Source of the DNA: Asparagopsis taxiformis
Lineage: Eukaryota; Rhodophyta; Florideophyceae; Bonnemaisoniales; Bonnemaisoniaceae
Direction of reading: 5' to 3'
Length of the DNA stretch: 16,315 nt
NCBI GenBank assembly: GCA_030407315.1
Contig: JALQPE010001149.1
Span: 1-16,315, forward strand
How positions within the stretch are numbered: position 1 is the stretch's first letter; the number at the start of each line of letters is the position of its first letter. Made by a program: the position numbers and the translations under genes. The notes under the pieces are model-generated. The model was given only the letters and a program-made list of their open reading frames with translations. It had not been told where the DNA came from and did no database searches. This document shows positions 1-9,882 of the stretch, piece by piece.

Positions 1-99
1 AAAAAATCGCCCGCAAAACTTGATCTATATTAAAAACTTCAGCATTTTTGCAGCAATACTATTCCAATTTAAATAGCGCTCTTTACCTCAATACACTTA

Positions 100-1925
100 A
101 TGCGTTTCTAACTCTTTATTACTAAGAGTATATCTAGTTATACTCGCGCTCACATTTGCTGAAAAATCTTTTCTCCAAGAAATTCAATTCCTAGATCGAT
201 CTATAGAATTAGGCTTAAGCCATTGGCATTCGTTGAAGGAAGATCATGTACCTAGCTCAGTGAGAATCTCCGGAGGTTTAGCTGTTGGAGACATAAACAA
301 TGATAGCCAAACTGGACTCTTCTTCATACTAGGTGATAACCAACTGGGGGTTCTCTACCAACTGGATCATCAGCAAAAGTGGGTGGATATTACGGCTAAC
401 GCGCAGCTAGACAAATACAATTTCAGAGGATCTGGTCTCTATTCTTCAACTACAATCAAGATGAATACCTTGATTTGATTGTTGGTTCCGTAGATGGGAC
501 GCCACAATTATTTTTGAGAACCAATCTGGCACTCACTTCACACGGGTTGTAGTCCAGAGTTTGATCTATTAGAAGGAGTAAATACGAACACCATTACAGC
601 AGTAGATTTTGATCAGGATGGTCTTCAGGATTTTTTTTTTCCCACTGCTAGAAGAGTATGATGCCAATCATTTTTGGAGAAATCTAGGAAATGGTCATTT
701 CGAATGTGTGGATCAAGTATTAGGCTTCCATTTCCGTTTTTGAAGGGCTTGACCTCATGCATGCATCCAATTTTGTCGATATTAACAACGATGGCTTTCC
801 CGACTTGCTATTGTGCTCTGATTTTGGTACTAGTCAGATATGGATTAATGAGCAAGGAAACAGGTTTATTCTAGATCGACAAAATCATTTATCTGATGAG
901 AATGGGATGGGGGCTGCCGTCGGTGACTTTGACAATGATGGCGAGATTATGACTGGTTTGTTACCTCTATCTATGATGATGATCATATAGCAGAAGGGAA
1001 TTGGGGGATCAGCGGGAATAAATTCTATGTTAACGATGGGAATGGTACCTTCAGAGAAGAAGCGCAATCCTATGGGCTCAAAGATGCTGGCTGGGGCTGG
1101 GGCACAAGCTTTGCTGATTTAAATAATGACGGCTACTTAGATATTGTTAGTGTTAATGGTTGGCCGCAAGGTAGCGCCCAGTTTAAAAATGATCGATTAA
1201 AGATCTTCATATCTCGCCAAGCTGCTTTTTTCACAGAAGAATCAATCAATTTTCAATCTCAATGACACCTTGCAAGGTAGAGGGGTCAGTTGCCTGGATT
1301 ATGATAACGATGGAGACCTGGATATCGTTGTTTCCAATTATCTAGGCCCCGTGAAGTTATGGGAGAATCAGTTAGCCCGAAAGAACAACTACTCCACCTT
1401 CGATTGAAAGGATCTCCAACCAACACTTTCGCATTTGGGACTACTATAAGCGTATACATTGAGGATAAAATTCTCTCTCGAAAAATTCGATGTGGAAGTA
1501 ACTATCTTTCACAAAACCCTACAGACGTCCATTTTGGCTCGGTCCAAGCACACAGATAGACTCTATAGTCATAGAATGAGTGAACAATCTGTACAAAGAG
1601 AATATGGAATCCCCGCCAACCAACACTTATTCCTTGAGAAACTGAGGCCTATCAGCACCCAAAGTAAAACTATCGCCGTTTACCCTAATCCTTCCAGGAT
1701 TATATCAATATGGCTATTGATGCGCAGTCCCTATACGGCGCAGTATACTGTGAAATAGTTGAATTATCCGGTAAGACGAGAAAGATAGTTAATCGCTTTT
1801 CTAGAACTAATAATCAAATTCTGTTCAATGCTATTGAAGTAAACAGCCTTAGTAGTGGAACTTACTATGCAGTACTGAAACAGCAGAACAAGATCATCGC
1901 CTCTACAAAATTCATAAAACTGTAA
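100..1925 (+). CDS. Secreted FG-GAP/VCBS repeat protein with ASPIC/UnbV domain and T9SS sorting domain (frameshifted)
   Basis: A CRTAC1-like surface or extracellular protein of about 608 residues, read across roughly a dozen frame changes. The ATG at 100 begins MRF, and a one-base shift near 109 leads into a hydrophobic signal peptide (LLLRVYLVILALTFA). FG-GAP/VCBS-type repeats with Ca-binding DxNxDG loops follow: DINNDS near 290, DINNDGFPDLL near 778, DFDNDG near 928, DLNNDGYLDIV near 1118 and DYDNDGDLDIV near 1300. An ASPIC/UnbV domain (RLKG, FGT, NYLSQNPTDVHFG) lies at about 1395-1660. The C-terminus is a type IX secretion sorting domain: VYPNPS near 1678, then LSGKTRKI and LSSGTYYAVL. Family knowledge: such domains mark outer-membrane export and surface attachment or release; the propeller may bind ligands or calcium. 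The next gene starts 5 bases after the stop, suggesting co-transcription. Specific function unknown. Confidence 0.8.
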
Positions 1926-1930
1926 ACCAC

Positions 1931-3662
1931 ATGAACAAAAGCTTTTAGTTATAAGTTTCCTTTGTTTATTCTTGGCCTGTAACAAGGATGAAGACCCTCC
2001 CCGGTGAAGAAACAGGATCAATTTCGCTACGGTTCGGTTCAATGGGCAAATCATCGAAGGATTTGCTTTAACAACAGAACCCGAAACCAATTCCGCGACG
2101 ACTGATATTACTGGCTCAGCGATCATTACTGAAGTACCCATTGGTGGTATAAAGTAAATGCTACTCACCCTAATTAGGGACGGGTTCGGCTTCGGTTACG
2201 GTGGTAGCCAATACAGCTACTGATGTATTCATCAATTTAATTGGAGGTTGTTTGAAGCACCTACAGTAAACATTCAAACTCCTTCCAATGGCGAACAATT
2301 CAATACAGGGGATGAAGTACAGTTCTTTGCAGCGGTCAATGATTCTAAAATAACCCACAGGACCTGAGCATTGAATGGAGCAGTGACATAAATGGTATCA
2401 TTTCGACGAAAGAGGCCGACAGTTTGGTGCAGTACGATTTTCCACTAGTACTTTATCAGAGGGAGACCATACCATTTCGATCAAAGTGGTGGATTCCGAT
2501 AATCTTGAAGCCACTGATGAGGTTAACCTTACCGTAAAGCGTCTACCTAATACGGTCACACTTGCTCCCATCACTATATCTTCGAATGGATTGGAGTTGA
2601 GTTGGTCACCTCCGATGAAGCGACCTTCAATACTTATAAATTGTTGCGCCGCTACACAAAGCAATGGACCATTTGATGTCATAGGTGTATCTCAGATATT
2701 AACAATACAACTTTTGTAGATACGGATGTATCATTTGGGATCCGCTACTATTACCAATAGCTGTGGTGATTGAAAATGGAGATGAATCTAAAAGTAACAT
2801 AGAGTCCAACCTATTCGAAGGTGAAACACATCGATCTAGGTGTGAATATTGTCAGAATTTGATAGATAAGACCCGGCCATATATCTATGCACTGGATCAA
2901 ATCAACAATTCTCTACTTTTCATTAACAAAACAGATAAAATAGTTGAAAAGAGCATATATTGTAGGCTCCTCACCTACCGACTTCGATATTAGTTGGATA
3001 ACAAGAAGATGTATGTCGCCAATCTAGGAAGTACTCAGATTGCCGTGGTAGACCTTGAACAACAAGCAAAAGTTGATGATTTGTTCGTAGACACTCAGGC
3101 AGGATCATGGGATGGAAACCCCTATAGCATCGTTTATCTAAAGGGAGGTTACTTGGCTTACACATCAGAAGATCAATGGAATAATATCAAGATCGTTGAC
3201 GCTACTAATGGGGCCTATGTATCTCACGCTGGCAGTATTCATACGCCCTTTCTAAATAGCAATCCGGAACAAGATATCGTCTATGCCTTAGATGGGGGGG
3301 ATGTAATTAGATTTAATTTCAACGACGGAGAACTAAGTGAAGTTGATGAAACTAGTTCATCAAGTGGATACTCTCGTAAAATAGTGGTCTCCAGAGATGG
3401 TAAATATATCTTCAAGGGAGGCTAAAGTTTTTGGCCAACAATTTATCCTCTAATCTCGGAACGTTTGGCGAATCTATTTTCGCTTCTAATCTTGATGGCA
3501 CTATCGCTATTGGTGAAGAAAAACATTTGGAATGCCTTAGACTTTTCTATTATCCGTCCTCTTCCTGTAGCCTCTAAATTAATGGAACTAGATACAGATA
3601 ATGCTTCGCTGTATGTATATGATAATAATACTAGCAAAATATATGTGATCCAAATTAATTAA
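1931..3662 (+). CDS. Lipoprotein with CarboxypepD_reg-like, Ig/PKD, FN3 and YVTN-like propeller domains, copy 1 (frameshifted)
   Basis: About 577 residues when read across about ten frame changes. ATG at 1931 (MNKSF) shifts at once into LVISFLCLFLAC, a signal peptide with a lipobox (LAC, Cys near codon 17), predicting a lipid-anchored protein. Domains in order: a carboxypeptidase-regulatory-like beta-sandwich (FNGQIIEGF, TTDITGSAI, VPIGG, near 2035-2255); an Ig/PKD-like domain (near 2260-2540, ending in LTVKRLP); an FN3-like domain (ELSWSP, KLLRR, SFGIRYYY, AVVIENGDES, near 2545-2815); and a YVTN/SMP-30-like propeller (RPYIYALDQINNSLLFINK, KMYVANLGSTQIAVVDL, YTSEDQWNNIKIVDATNG, LYVYDNNTSKIYVIQIN). 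It is a tandem paralogue of the next gene, colinear over its whole length. The role is probably surface ligand binding or scaffolding, but the substrate is unknown. Near-identical motifs across different frames argue for indel errors. Confidence 0.78.
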
Positions 3663-3775
3663 TCCACATCACATTTGCGATGGAAACTTGCGGCTTCAAT
3701 GAAACCTAGTTCAATAAAGTAGATCGAGCCAAATTCACTTTACATCTGTAGTATGACAAAAAAACCAATAAATAG

Positions 3776-5527
3776 ATGAAACGACTGTTCACTCTAATCT
3801 TGCTAGCACTCTTGGTGTTCTCTTGCGATAAAGATGAACCTATTGTAGAAGACGCCGAGGGATCAATTTTTGCCATTGTGAGATTCAATGGCCAACCGGT
3901 AGATGGTGCACAAGTTAGCACAGAACCCTCTTCCTCCACTGCTACTACGGACCTCACTGGCTCAGCCATTCTTACCGATGTCCCGATTGGAGGGTATAAA
4001 GTAAATGCTTCCCACCCTTCCATTGGCACGGGTTCTTCTTCTGTTACAGTAAAAACCAATGAAGCAACAGATGTTTTTATCAACCTGATTGGTGGAGCAT
4101 TTGAAAGCCCAAGCGTTAGTATTACTGCTCCATTTGATGTTCAAGTCACAACCAAGGTATGGCGATTCCATTTGCTGCCTCCGTCAGTGATTCTAAAGAC
4201 GCCCCGAATACTCTTTCGCTGCAATGGGAAAGCAGTTTGGATGGAATCTTCAACACTAACTCAGCTGATAATAATGGAAAAATAGAACTGAATATCAATG
4301 ATCTTTCTGAAGGCCAACACCTTATCACCTTAACGGCAATGGATTCTGATATGCTGGAAGCTAGCGATGAAATCAATATTATAGTTAAGAAGTTACCAGA
4401 TGCTGTAGTGTTGAACTCCGTTGAGTTAGGGACAAATGGTTTATTCTTGAATTGGACGACATCAGTAGAGGCAGAATTTTTCTAACTATAAAGTTCTAAG
4501 AGCAGAAGCCATTAATGGCCCCTTTGAGGTTATAGAGGTTTGTCAGATATTAATTCCACTCAATTTGAGGACCCCAGGTGTCCTTTGGCACTAGGTATTA
4601 CTATAGAATCGCAGTAGTTGTGAACAATGGCGATGAATCATTAAGTAATACAGAATCTCAATTGTTTGAAGGAGAAAATATTGACCTGGGAGTTAATATA
4701 GTCCGAATGATAATAGATCCGGTTAGGCCATATATATATGCATTAGACCAGATCAATATTCCCTACTCTTTATCAATAAAGAAAGTAAAACGTTGATAAA
4801 ACATATTCGTTGGTTCATCTCCTTCTGACCTTGATCTTAACCTCGATAATTCAAAGATTTATATTGCCAATTTTGGAAGCACACAAATCGCAGTGATTGA
4901 TCCCGAAACCCAAGAAAAAATTGACGACATCTTTGTAGATACCAAGCAGGAACTTGGGATGGTAACCCCTATCGATTGGCGTGTCTAGGCTCAGACCGAC
5001 TCGTTTTCACAAGTGAGGACCAACATAATAACCTTAAAGTCGTAAACGCCAATACTGGCGCCTTAATCTCTGTTACAGGATCGGTCTATCAACCTGGGTT
5101 AATTACCACCTCTGATCAAGATATATTGTTAGCTACCGAATCTGGTACTACTGGGTCACAAGCAATCAGATTCAATTTTGATGGAACGGATTTAGATGAA
5201 GTTGATGCATCCGATAGCCGATCTAATTTTAGTGGTATTAGAGATGGCTGCATATCTGGAGACAATAAATATCTCTTTTACAATGAAAGTAAATTATTGA
5301 TCAATAATCTTCAATCTACGTTAGGCACTTTTAGCGAATGGATTGTCGACTGTAACAACGATGGAAGTATTGCTATTGGCGTTGAGAATATTTGGAATGC
5401 TGAGACTTTTTCAATAGTAAAACCCCTTCCAGTTTCATCCTCAATCATTAGGCTAGACGTCGATGACAATACTATATACATTTATGACAATAGTACCAGC
5501 AAAATATATATTACAACGATTAACTAG
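3776..5527 (+). CDS. Lipoprotein with CarboxypepD_reg-like, Ig/PKD, FN3 and YVTN-like propeller domains, copy 2 (frameshifted)
   Basis: About 584 residues and the better preserved paralogue. The N-terminus MKRLFTLILLALLVFSC is a clean lipoprotein signal (Cys17) followed by an acidic linker (DKDEP), so it is probably anchored in a membrane leaflet. Approximate domains: carboxypeptidase-regulatory-like at residues 27-105 (FNGQPVDGAQVSTEP, TTDLTGSAILTDVPIGGYKV); Ig/PKD-like at 108-205 (LSLQWESSLDGIF, LSEGQHLITL, NIIVKKLP); FN3-like at 205-295 (LFLNWTTS, NYKVLRAE, SFGTRYYYRIAVVVNNGDES); propeller at 300-584 (RPYIYALDQIN, KIYIANFGSTQIAVIDPET, LVFTSEDQHNNLKVVNANTG, IYIYDNSTSKIYI). About seven frame changes are present, for example near 4150, 4485, 4560, 4790 and 4960. 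It lies 113 bases after copy 1 and is followed by a strong hairpin. Binding or scaffolding is inferred; no catalytic motif was seen. Confidence 0.8.
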
Positions 5528-5582
5528 CCTTGGTACATTCAGCTTCTAATTACCTAAAAATCAAGGAGTTTTCTTTTAATAA

Positions 5583-5620
5583 CTAAGAAGCATGGCTAAA
5601 CAACTAGTCATGCTTCTTAG
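5583..5620 (+). terminator. Strong intrinsic hairpin after the lipoprotein pair
   Basis: A perfect 12-base inverted repeat, CTAAGAAGCATG at 5583-5594 and CATGCTTCTTAG at 5609-5620, extends inward by four more pairs (one G-T) to leave a loop of about six bases. A short T-rich stretch (CCTTTTAGG) follows. It sits 56 bases after the stop at 5527, as expected for a terminator of the upstream block. It could also act on minus-strand transcripts leaving the cyclase gene. Confidence 0.7.
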
Positions 5621-5766
5621 CCTTTTAGGAGCATCTTTTGAAAAGTAAATATTTGGGCTTTGTCAAAGTAAGGTTTTAGGAAAGCCTTCAGCACCTATTC
5701 GGCTATCAACTGTTCGGATGGGATATCGATTTTATGTGGTGATAATTCTTTACTTTCTACGATCAA
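5617..5766 (-). other. Possible short degraded reading frame; rest of gap 5528-5875 empty
   Basis: In the 348-base gap between the convergent copy-2 lipoprotein and cyclase genes, the minus strand from TTG at 5766 reads 23 codons (starting LIVESKELSPHKIDIP), meets TAG at 5695-5697, and continues in the same frame as VLKAFLKPYFDKAQIFTF to a stop at 5617-5619 inside the terminator hairpin. The composition looks protein-like, but no family is recognised and there is no clear start or ribosome site. It may be chance or a gene remnant. Apart from this and the hairpin, nothing else was seen between 5621 and 5875. Confidence 0.15.
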
Positions 5767-5875
5767 GACTTCCAGTTATGACCTTCATATGGGGTCTTTT
5801 CTCAGCAAAAAACGCCTTTTTTATTCTTCAAAAGCGATTCCCATATATGAACCAGGACAAATACTGATACTCTCA

Positions 5876-6673
5876 TTACCCCCCTCCAACCAAAGCCACA
5901 ATTCGCAACGGCCCTCCACTACCATCTTTAATCTTCATTGGTAGTGCGATGACTTTTGAACCTTTACTGGGTAGAGCATCGAGGTTCGCTACATTTTCAA
6001 AAGCGGGGATATCCGCCTTAAATAAAATTTGATGGCTTTCAAATAGAGTAGATTGCCCATAATCGATACTGGGCGTATCCAGGCCGATGGCTTTGATTTT
6101 CGTTGATCGACTAAACCATTGTGCTGCATTGGGATCCAATCCTGGAAAATGTAGCTTTGCTACAGCTTCGGGGCCAATTTCTGCAGTCCCCATGTAAGCC
6201 TCACGATCTGGCCAGTATTGTCCATATCCGTTTTCATAATACGATGGCGTCATTGGGTAATGGTCCATTTTCTAATTCCCATTCTTCAAAATCTGCGACA
6301 TTGACGAGGTAATCCTGGTTTTTCAATGCTTTTTCGCTTACATCAAGTACGACAGCGTCACCAATTAGTCGATCAATTGGAATTTCATCCATAGATTGTT
6401 TTTCCTTCCGCAAAGTGTACTGGTGCATCCAGGTGAGTTCCCCCGTGTTCTGCCGCACAGAATTCAAAAGCAGAATAATAATATCCTTATCGGTCAAACC
6501 CTCGGATACAGTATCAAGTCGAAATTATCGGCCGTAGGCCAATAGATGGTTTGCTCATCAAAAGGGTAAGTCAGGTCAATCCATTCACCTTCCCAGGCAT
6601 CAGACTCCTGAACAGGTGGAGCCGTGCACGACCACAACAAAATACCAAGGCTAAAACTCAATATTATCCTCAT
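5876..6673 (-). CDS. Cyclase-family (kynurenine formamidase-like) metal-dependent hydrolase, lipoprotein type (frameshifted)
   Basis: About 266 residues across roughly four frame changes. The ATG at 6673 opens a signal peptide (MRIILSFSLGILLWSC), whose Cys after LWS suggests lipidation, so the enzyme probably acts in the periplasm or at the surface. The metal-binding signature HGGTHLDAPVHFAEGK is intact at 6447-6400, but in a different frame from its flanks. Family-typical stretches follow: DEIPIDRLIGDAVVLDVSEK, ADFEEWELENGPLPNDAIVL, GLDTPSIDYGQSTLFESH, and the C-terminal KGSKVIALPMKIKDGSGGP and RIVAL. Family knowledge (cyclase, PF04199): hydrolysis of amide or lactone bonds using a Mn or Zn centre, with kynurenine formamidase as the best known member. 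The exact substrate cannot be read here. It stands alone on the minus strand, more than 500 bases from the dehalogenase gene. Confidence 0.88.
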
Positions 6674-6716
6674 ATATTTAAATTAATTTATTCGGGCACC
6701 ATAAGCACCAAAAACA

Positions 6717-6747
6717 CATAAGTATCTCACTATCAATATAATTCAAA
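6717..6747 (-). promoter_or_regulatory. Candidate Bacteroidota promoter for the cyclase gene
   Basis: On the minus strand, TTTG (6747-6744), a 19-base spacer and TACTTATG (6724-6717) match the Bacteroidota sigma-70 pattern (TTTG, about 19 bases, TAnnTTTG) with one mismatch in the -7 box. Transcription would start near 6710, giving a leader of about 37 bases before the ATG at 6673. Confidence 0.4.
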
Positions 6748-7226
6748 TAATTTCTACTCATCTATCTGACTAAAAGCCATATATCATACAATTATATATC
6801 TTCCACTTGAAACCTTGAATTATCCTACTCGTATTGAACTACAAATGCTGTACATTAACATGTATGTTGTTAAATCAGTCATCCCAATGTTACAGTGACC
6901 AAAAATTAACCCTTTGGATCACTTTTGAAAACACCCACGGTTGCAGTCAGCTGGAAAAATCCAAGCTAGTACTGCGAGAGCTAGTTATCTAGCTGCTCCA
7001 AAAAACCAAGCTCTATCCTGTTGATCGGTTCCTCTATAAAATTGGAACAGGATTCTTAATCCCATAACATTAACAGGCCAAACACTCTTTTGCGTTCTCC
7101 TCTACAGTCAACTTAGCCGCCCGGACAATAAACACAGCTAATCAGCAACACATCCGAAAGCCCTAGGCTTTTCTATAGTTTTGCCTATTTATTTAGTACA
7201 GAAACTGTAATCCCAAAAATGTCTTC
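6748..7226. other. Intergenic region, no gene seen
   Basis: About 480 bases, the rest of the gap between the dehalogenase stop and the cyclase promoter. No reading frame with protein-like content was seen on either strand. The only structure noted is a small hairpin, AAAGCC-CTA-GGCTTT at 7157-7171, which could weakly terminate the dehalogenase transcript but lacks a long T tract on either strand. Confidence 0.5.
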
Positions 7227-7894
7227 CTAGTATAGTATGCTGTTCAACTCTTCGAGAGATGACAGGGTGTAAGTAGGTTTTGGTCCTAGTATTCTGGAAC
7301 CAATTGATTTCTATTCACCCATGCCGTCGAAAAACCGAAGGTAGCAGCACCGGCTATGTCCCATCGATTAGAAGAAAAAAACATGAAAGCCGATTTATCT
7401 AAACCAAAGGAGTCAGCTGACATCTGATAGACCTTTGGGTTGGGCTTAAAAGTTCGTACTTCCTCAACAGAAAGAATGGCTGTAATCAGTTGGCTAATGC
7501 CTGTTTTTATCACACCCGCTTCCAGCATTGCGCTGGTTCCATTAGATAAAATAGCCAATTGATAACCAGCTTGATGTAAGGCCTTTAACCCAGGCAGCAC
7601 GTCGGAGAAAGCCTCAGGTTGTCGATAGACAGGCATCAACAGATCGTATACCTTAGGCTCCTCCACCTTTATCTCCCTGAGCGCATAGGTGAGGGCTTCT
7701 TCCGTAACTTTATCAAAGGAAACATAATCTTCCATCAGGCCTCTCAGCCAAGTATATTCCAGTTGTTTATTGCGCCAAATATCTAACAAGCGATTGCCTT
7801 GCCCATTCGTCAGTTGATCCAGCTCATCTACTGGTAGCTTTACTTTAAACAGTGTGCCAAAGGCGTCAAACAAGCATACTTTAATCCCTCGCAT
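7227..7894 (-). CDS. L-2-haloacid dehalogenase (HAD superfamily, type II)
   Basis: Catalyses hydrolytic dehalogenation of L-2-haloacids to D-2-hydroxyacids in the cytoplasm. The full catalytic set of the family appears at nearly the L-DEX numbering: nucleophile Asp10 in DAFGTLF, Thr14, Arg41, Ser117-Asn118 in LSNGTS, Lys150, Tyr156 in KPNPKVY, Ser174, Asn176 and Asp179 in FSSNRWD. The frame as read ends early at 7286 (WVNRNQLVPEY). One base shift there gives GPKPTYTLSSLEELNSILY and a stop at 7227-7229, the usual C-terminus, for a total near 222 residues, the family size. I take 7227 as the true end. The start at 7894 (MRGIKVCLFD) puts the nucleophile at the expected position. It is divergent from the DGPF gene. 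The true substrate may be another small organic acid or phosphate ester, but the residue match favours a dehalogenase. Confidence 0.9.
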
Positions 7895-8126
7895 AAAATG
7901 AATCGTGTTTGTCTTGAAGATAAAAGGAGGGGCTTCGATTTCAAAGCATTTCGCTAAAAACCCGCCTTATCGGCTATAATTCGAGCGATCAACGTACATT
8001 TTCACTGGCTCAACAATTCAGAAATTCAAAAAAGAATAACTTTTTTTATCGAAATTGTCCCCTAGCCATTTCCTTAAACGTCATGTTACTGATTTGAACA
8101 TTATTTTAACTATAAACAAAGTATCA

Positions 8127-8466
8127 TGAAAGAATTTATGATGATCTTCCTAGGTGCCGACTATCAATCAATAGGCCTCTCTCCCGAAGAAAGTCAGCAA
8201 CGCATGCAAATGTGGATGGATTGGATCGGCAAACTATCTGCTGATGGAAGTTATGTGGAAGGTCGGCCGCTCATCCAGATGTAACTCGCATGAGTGGTGA
8301 GTCCGCTATTGTCTCTGATGGCCCCTTCGTGGAAACCAAAGAGTTAATTGGTGGATACTTTATCGTTAAAGCCAATGCCATGGCTGAAGTACAGGAAATG
8401 GCCAAAGGATTTCCAGACTTTGACCTAGGCGGGACTGTCGAACTACGGGAAGTCATGAAAATGTAA
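8127..8466 (+). CDS. YCII-related DGPF-domain protein (one frameshift)
   Basis: A small cytoplasmic protein of about 113 residues. MKEFMMIFLGADYQ begins the ferredoxin-like fold; GLSPEESQQRMQMWMDWIGKL and the hallmark SDGPFVETKELIGGYF follow, ending ELREVMKM. One base is lost near 8271, where VEGRPL passes to HPDVTRMSGE in another frame. Family knowledge: DGPF proteins (YCII/YciI-like, COG3795) are the characteristic genomic partners of ECF42 sigma factors, and such a sigma gene follows 139 bases downstream on the same strand. The molecular role of DGPF proteins is not settled; enzymatic or regulatory roles have been proposed. It may be a target of the sigma factor. Confidence 0.88.
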
Positions 8467-8605
8467 CCTTCTTCGATAAAACCCGTGGACAATCATAAAA
8501 TGAGATAAAAAAGCGACACTAAAGATCTCCATCAGTGAAGCGTTGAATTTCGTTTTTGATTGTCTTCAAACACGGTAGTTGTCGAAGAACCAAATGTAGA
8601 CATTC

Positions 8606-9882
8606 TTGGGAAATACTAAATCCACCCGACAATTGGTTGACCATCTTTTCAGGCATGAGCATGGAAAGATGGTCGCCATCCTTAGTCATATCTACGGTAT
8701 CGGCTACTTAGAGCCTATTGAAGATGCCATTCAGGAAGCCTTTTTCAAGGCCTTGCGATCTTGGAGTTTTAATCAGGCGCCAAGTAACCCTTCGGCTTGG
8801 CTCTTGAAGGTTGCTAAAAACCATCTGCTCGACCAAATCCGCCAACGACAAACCCACCAGAAACACTTGGATAGATTGCCGGAAGTCAGTGCCACCAAAA
8901 CATTCGCCACTCCCATTTACCAACCACAAGAAATTGCCGATAGCCAACTGCGCCTCATCTTTGCTTGCTGCGATCCTGTTCTAAAACAAGAAGATCAAGT
9001 TGCCCTCACTTTAAAAAACTATTTCTGGATTCAGCATTAAAGAAATCTCAAGTAGCCTATTACTCCCAGAAGAAACCATTAAAAAAAGAATTCAACGTGC
9101 CAGAAGGACCATTGCTCAAAAAGAAGATGCTCTCCGAATTCCCATTGGTAAGGAGCTAGGAAGACGGCTACATACTGTACATACCATCCTCTATCTTTTA
9201 TTTAATGAAGGTTATCATTCCTTAAAAGCAGATGAATTGATCCGGAAAGAGTTATGCGCAGAAGCTATGCGCTTGTGCAAGCTTCTCAGCGATCATCCGG
9301 AATGTCAAAGCCCTTCCACCAAAGCCCTGCTCAGCCTGATGTGCTTTCATGCTGCTCGATTTGAAAGCCGATTGGACCTGAACCAACAGATCATATTACT
9401 GAAAGATCAAGATAGGCAACTATGGAATCAGCAGTTGATTCAGCTCGGACATATGTATCTGCAACAAGCCTCAACTTGGCAAAACCTGGGACCTTATCAA
9501 ATTGAAGCTGCGATTGCAGGATATCATTGTATGGCGCCGTCTTTTGCCGACACCAACTGGGAAGAACTACATCGACTGTACGAATTATTATTGCAATTCA
9601 AGTCTAACGCAGTAATTCTGCTCAATTTGGTAGTCGTATTAATCCAATTGGACGAGTTAGAGAAGGCTCACCTCGTTTTTCATCGACTAGATGAACAGAG
9701 TTTCAGTGGTAGAGCGTATCTTTATTTTGCTGTGGGGGCGGAGTTATTCACCAAACGATTGGAACGAGAAAAGGCAAAAGAATTTCTACAACAAGCCATT
9801 TCCAAACACCCAATCGAAGTCTGAAAAAGAATTGCTTCAACTCAAATTACAGCAATTATCGACCAATACACCTTTACAGTGA
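8606..9882 (+). CDS. ECF42-type RNA polymerase sigma factor with long C-terminal extension (two frameshifts)
   Basis: About 425 residues, far longer than a plain ECF sigma factor. The sigma-2 region covers residues 8-85 (VDHLFRHEHGKMVAILSHIY, EDAIQEAFFKALRSW, AWLLKVAKNHLLDQIR). The sigma-4 region (LTLKTISGFSIKEIS, ETIKKRIQRARR) is reached through a one-base slip in a poly-A tract near 9015. The extension carries ECF42 hallmarks: LYLLFNEGYHSL, LKDQDRQLWNQQLI and GPYQIEAAIAGYHCMAP, then a TPR-like helical part. A second slip near 9822 leads to the natural stop at 9882. The start is taken as TTG at 8606; an in-frame ATG at 8594 is followed at once by TAG, which may itself be an error. Known for ECF42: the extension is needed for activity and there is no classical anti-sigma factor. 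The partner DGPF gene is upstream, and the next gene overlaps by four bases. Confidence 0.9.

Noticed and set aside
600..1000. Programmed ribosomal frameshifting in the VCBS gene
   Set aside because: The slips are numerous, in both directions and lack slippery-site plus structure patterns; unrelated genes show the same, so sequencing indels are the simpler explanation.
3663..3775. Separate promoter for the second lipoprotein (TACATCTG at 3741-3748)
   Set aside because: The -7 box has a mismatch and no -33 TTG/TTTG at the right spacing, so no promoter is claimed.
7157..7171. AAAGCC-CTA-GGCTTT as a terminator for the dehalogenase
   Set aside because: Three-base loop, six-pair stem and no clear T tract on the minus strand; noted only within the gap description.
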